Below, piece by piece: positions 33,036-33,082 of a stretch of DNA of 33,082 bases. Source of the DNA: Saccoglossus kowalevskii (lineage: Eukaryota > Hemichordata > Enteropneusta > Harrimaniidae); the NCBI RefSeq assembly GCF_000003605.2, contig NW_003149765.1, positions 1,201,659 through 1,234,740 of the forward strand. The letters run 5' to 3'. The translations under genes and the position numbers were made by a program. How positions within the stretch are numbered: position 1 is the stretch's first letter; each line of letters begins with the position of its first letter. Below the pieces are notes generated by a model. It searched no databases. It was given only the letters and a program-made list of their open reading frames with translations, and had not been told where the DNA came from.

Positions 33036-33082
33036 GTGGGCTGGAATATAAAGAAAATATTCGGCAAGTTTAATTGTAGTGT

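Noticed and set aside
1-33082. CRISPR arrays, operons, bacterial defence systems
   Set aside because: The window is one spliced animal gene. The tandem arrays have no spacer structure and there are no prokaryotic gene features.

Overview
The window is eukaryotic and lies inside one large, intron-rich gene on the minus strand. The sequence is AT-rich, introns run from about 0.1 to 3.3 kb, all splice sites I placed are GT-AG, and the introns carry many small DNA transposons and tandem repeats. This suggests an animal, most likely a marine invertebrate. I cannot name the species. A run of N (21445-22142) shows that this is a draft scaffold.

The gene is an axonemal dynein heavy chain of the single-headed inner-arm type (DNAH3/DNAH7/DNAH12 group). 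The wording of AAA1, AAA2 and the AAA3-AAA4 region is closest, as I remember the family, to DNAH3. I placed 32 consecutive coding exons from 32901 (5' side) down to 88 (3' side). They total 5083 coding bases, about 1694 residues, in one unbroken reading frame with every splice phase matching. They cover the end of the tail/linker region (exons 1-7), AAA1 (8-13), AAA2 (14-19), AAA3 (20-24) and AAA4 (25-32). The start of the gene lies beyond the right edge. The stalk, microtubule-binding domain, AAA5 and AAA6 lie beyond the left edge. No second intact gene is visible.

The introns hold the more unusual material. There are three copies of a TA-flanked MITE (4046, 7290, 26499). A 921-bp element with TTAA target duplications (7890-8810) comes with a paralogous empty site next to it. 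A 187-bp hAT-like MITE (28505-28691) has a 7-bp target duplication. A 692-bp inverted-terminal-repeat element is packed with CGTT/CGCT motifs (22735-23426). Tandem arrays of 46, 21, 62 and 29 bp are present. A broken plus-strand copy of a J-domain (DnaJ/HSP40) gene sits in the intron between exons 3 and 4.

Several small segments look like optional exons of the dynein. The best is a 60-nt, phase-matched segment at 4573-4632 in the AAA3-AAA4 linker. Three tiny phase-0 candidates lie together in the AAA2-AAA3 linker intron. These are inferences that need transcript data. Overall this is an ordinary dynein gene with a busy set of introns. I found no sign of a wholly new multi-gene system.
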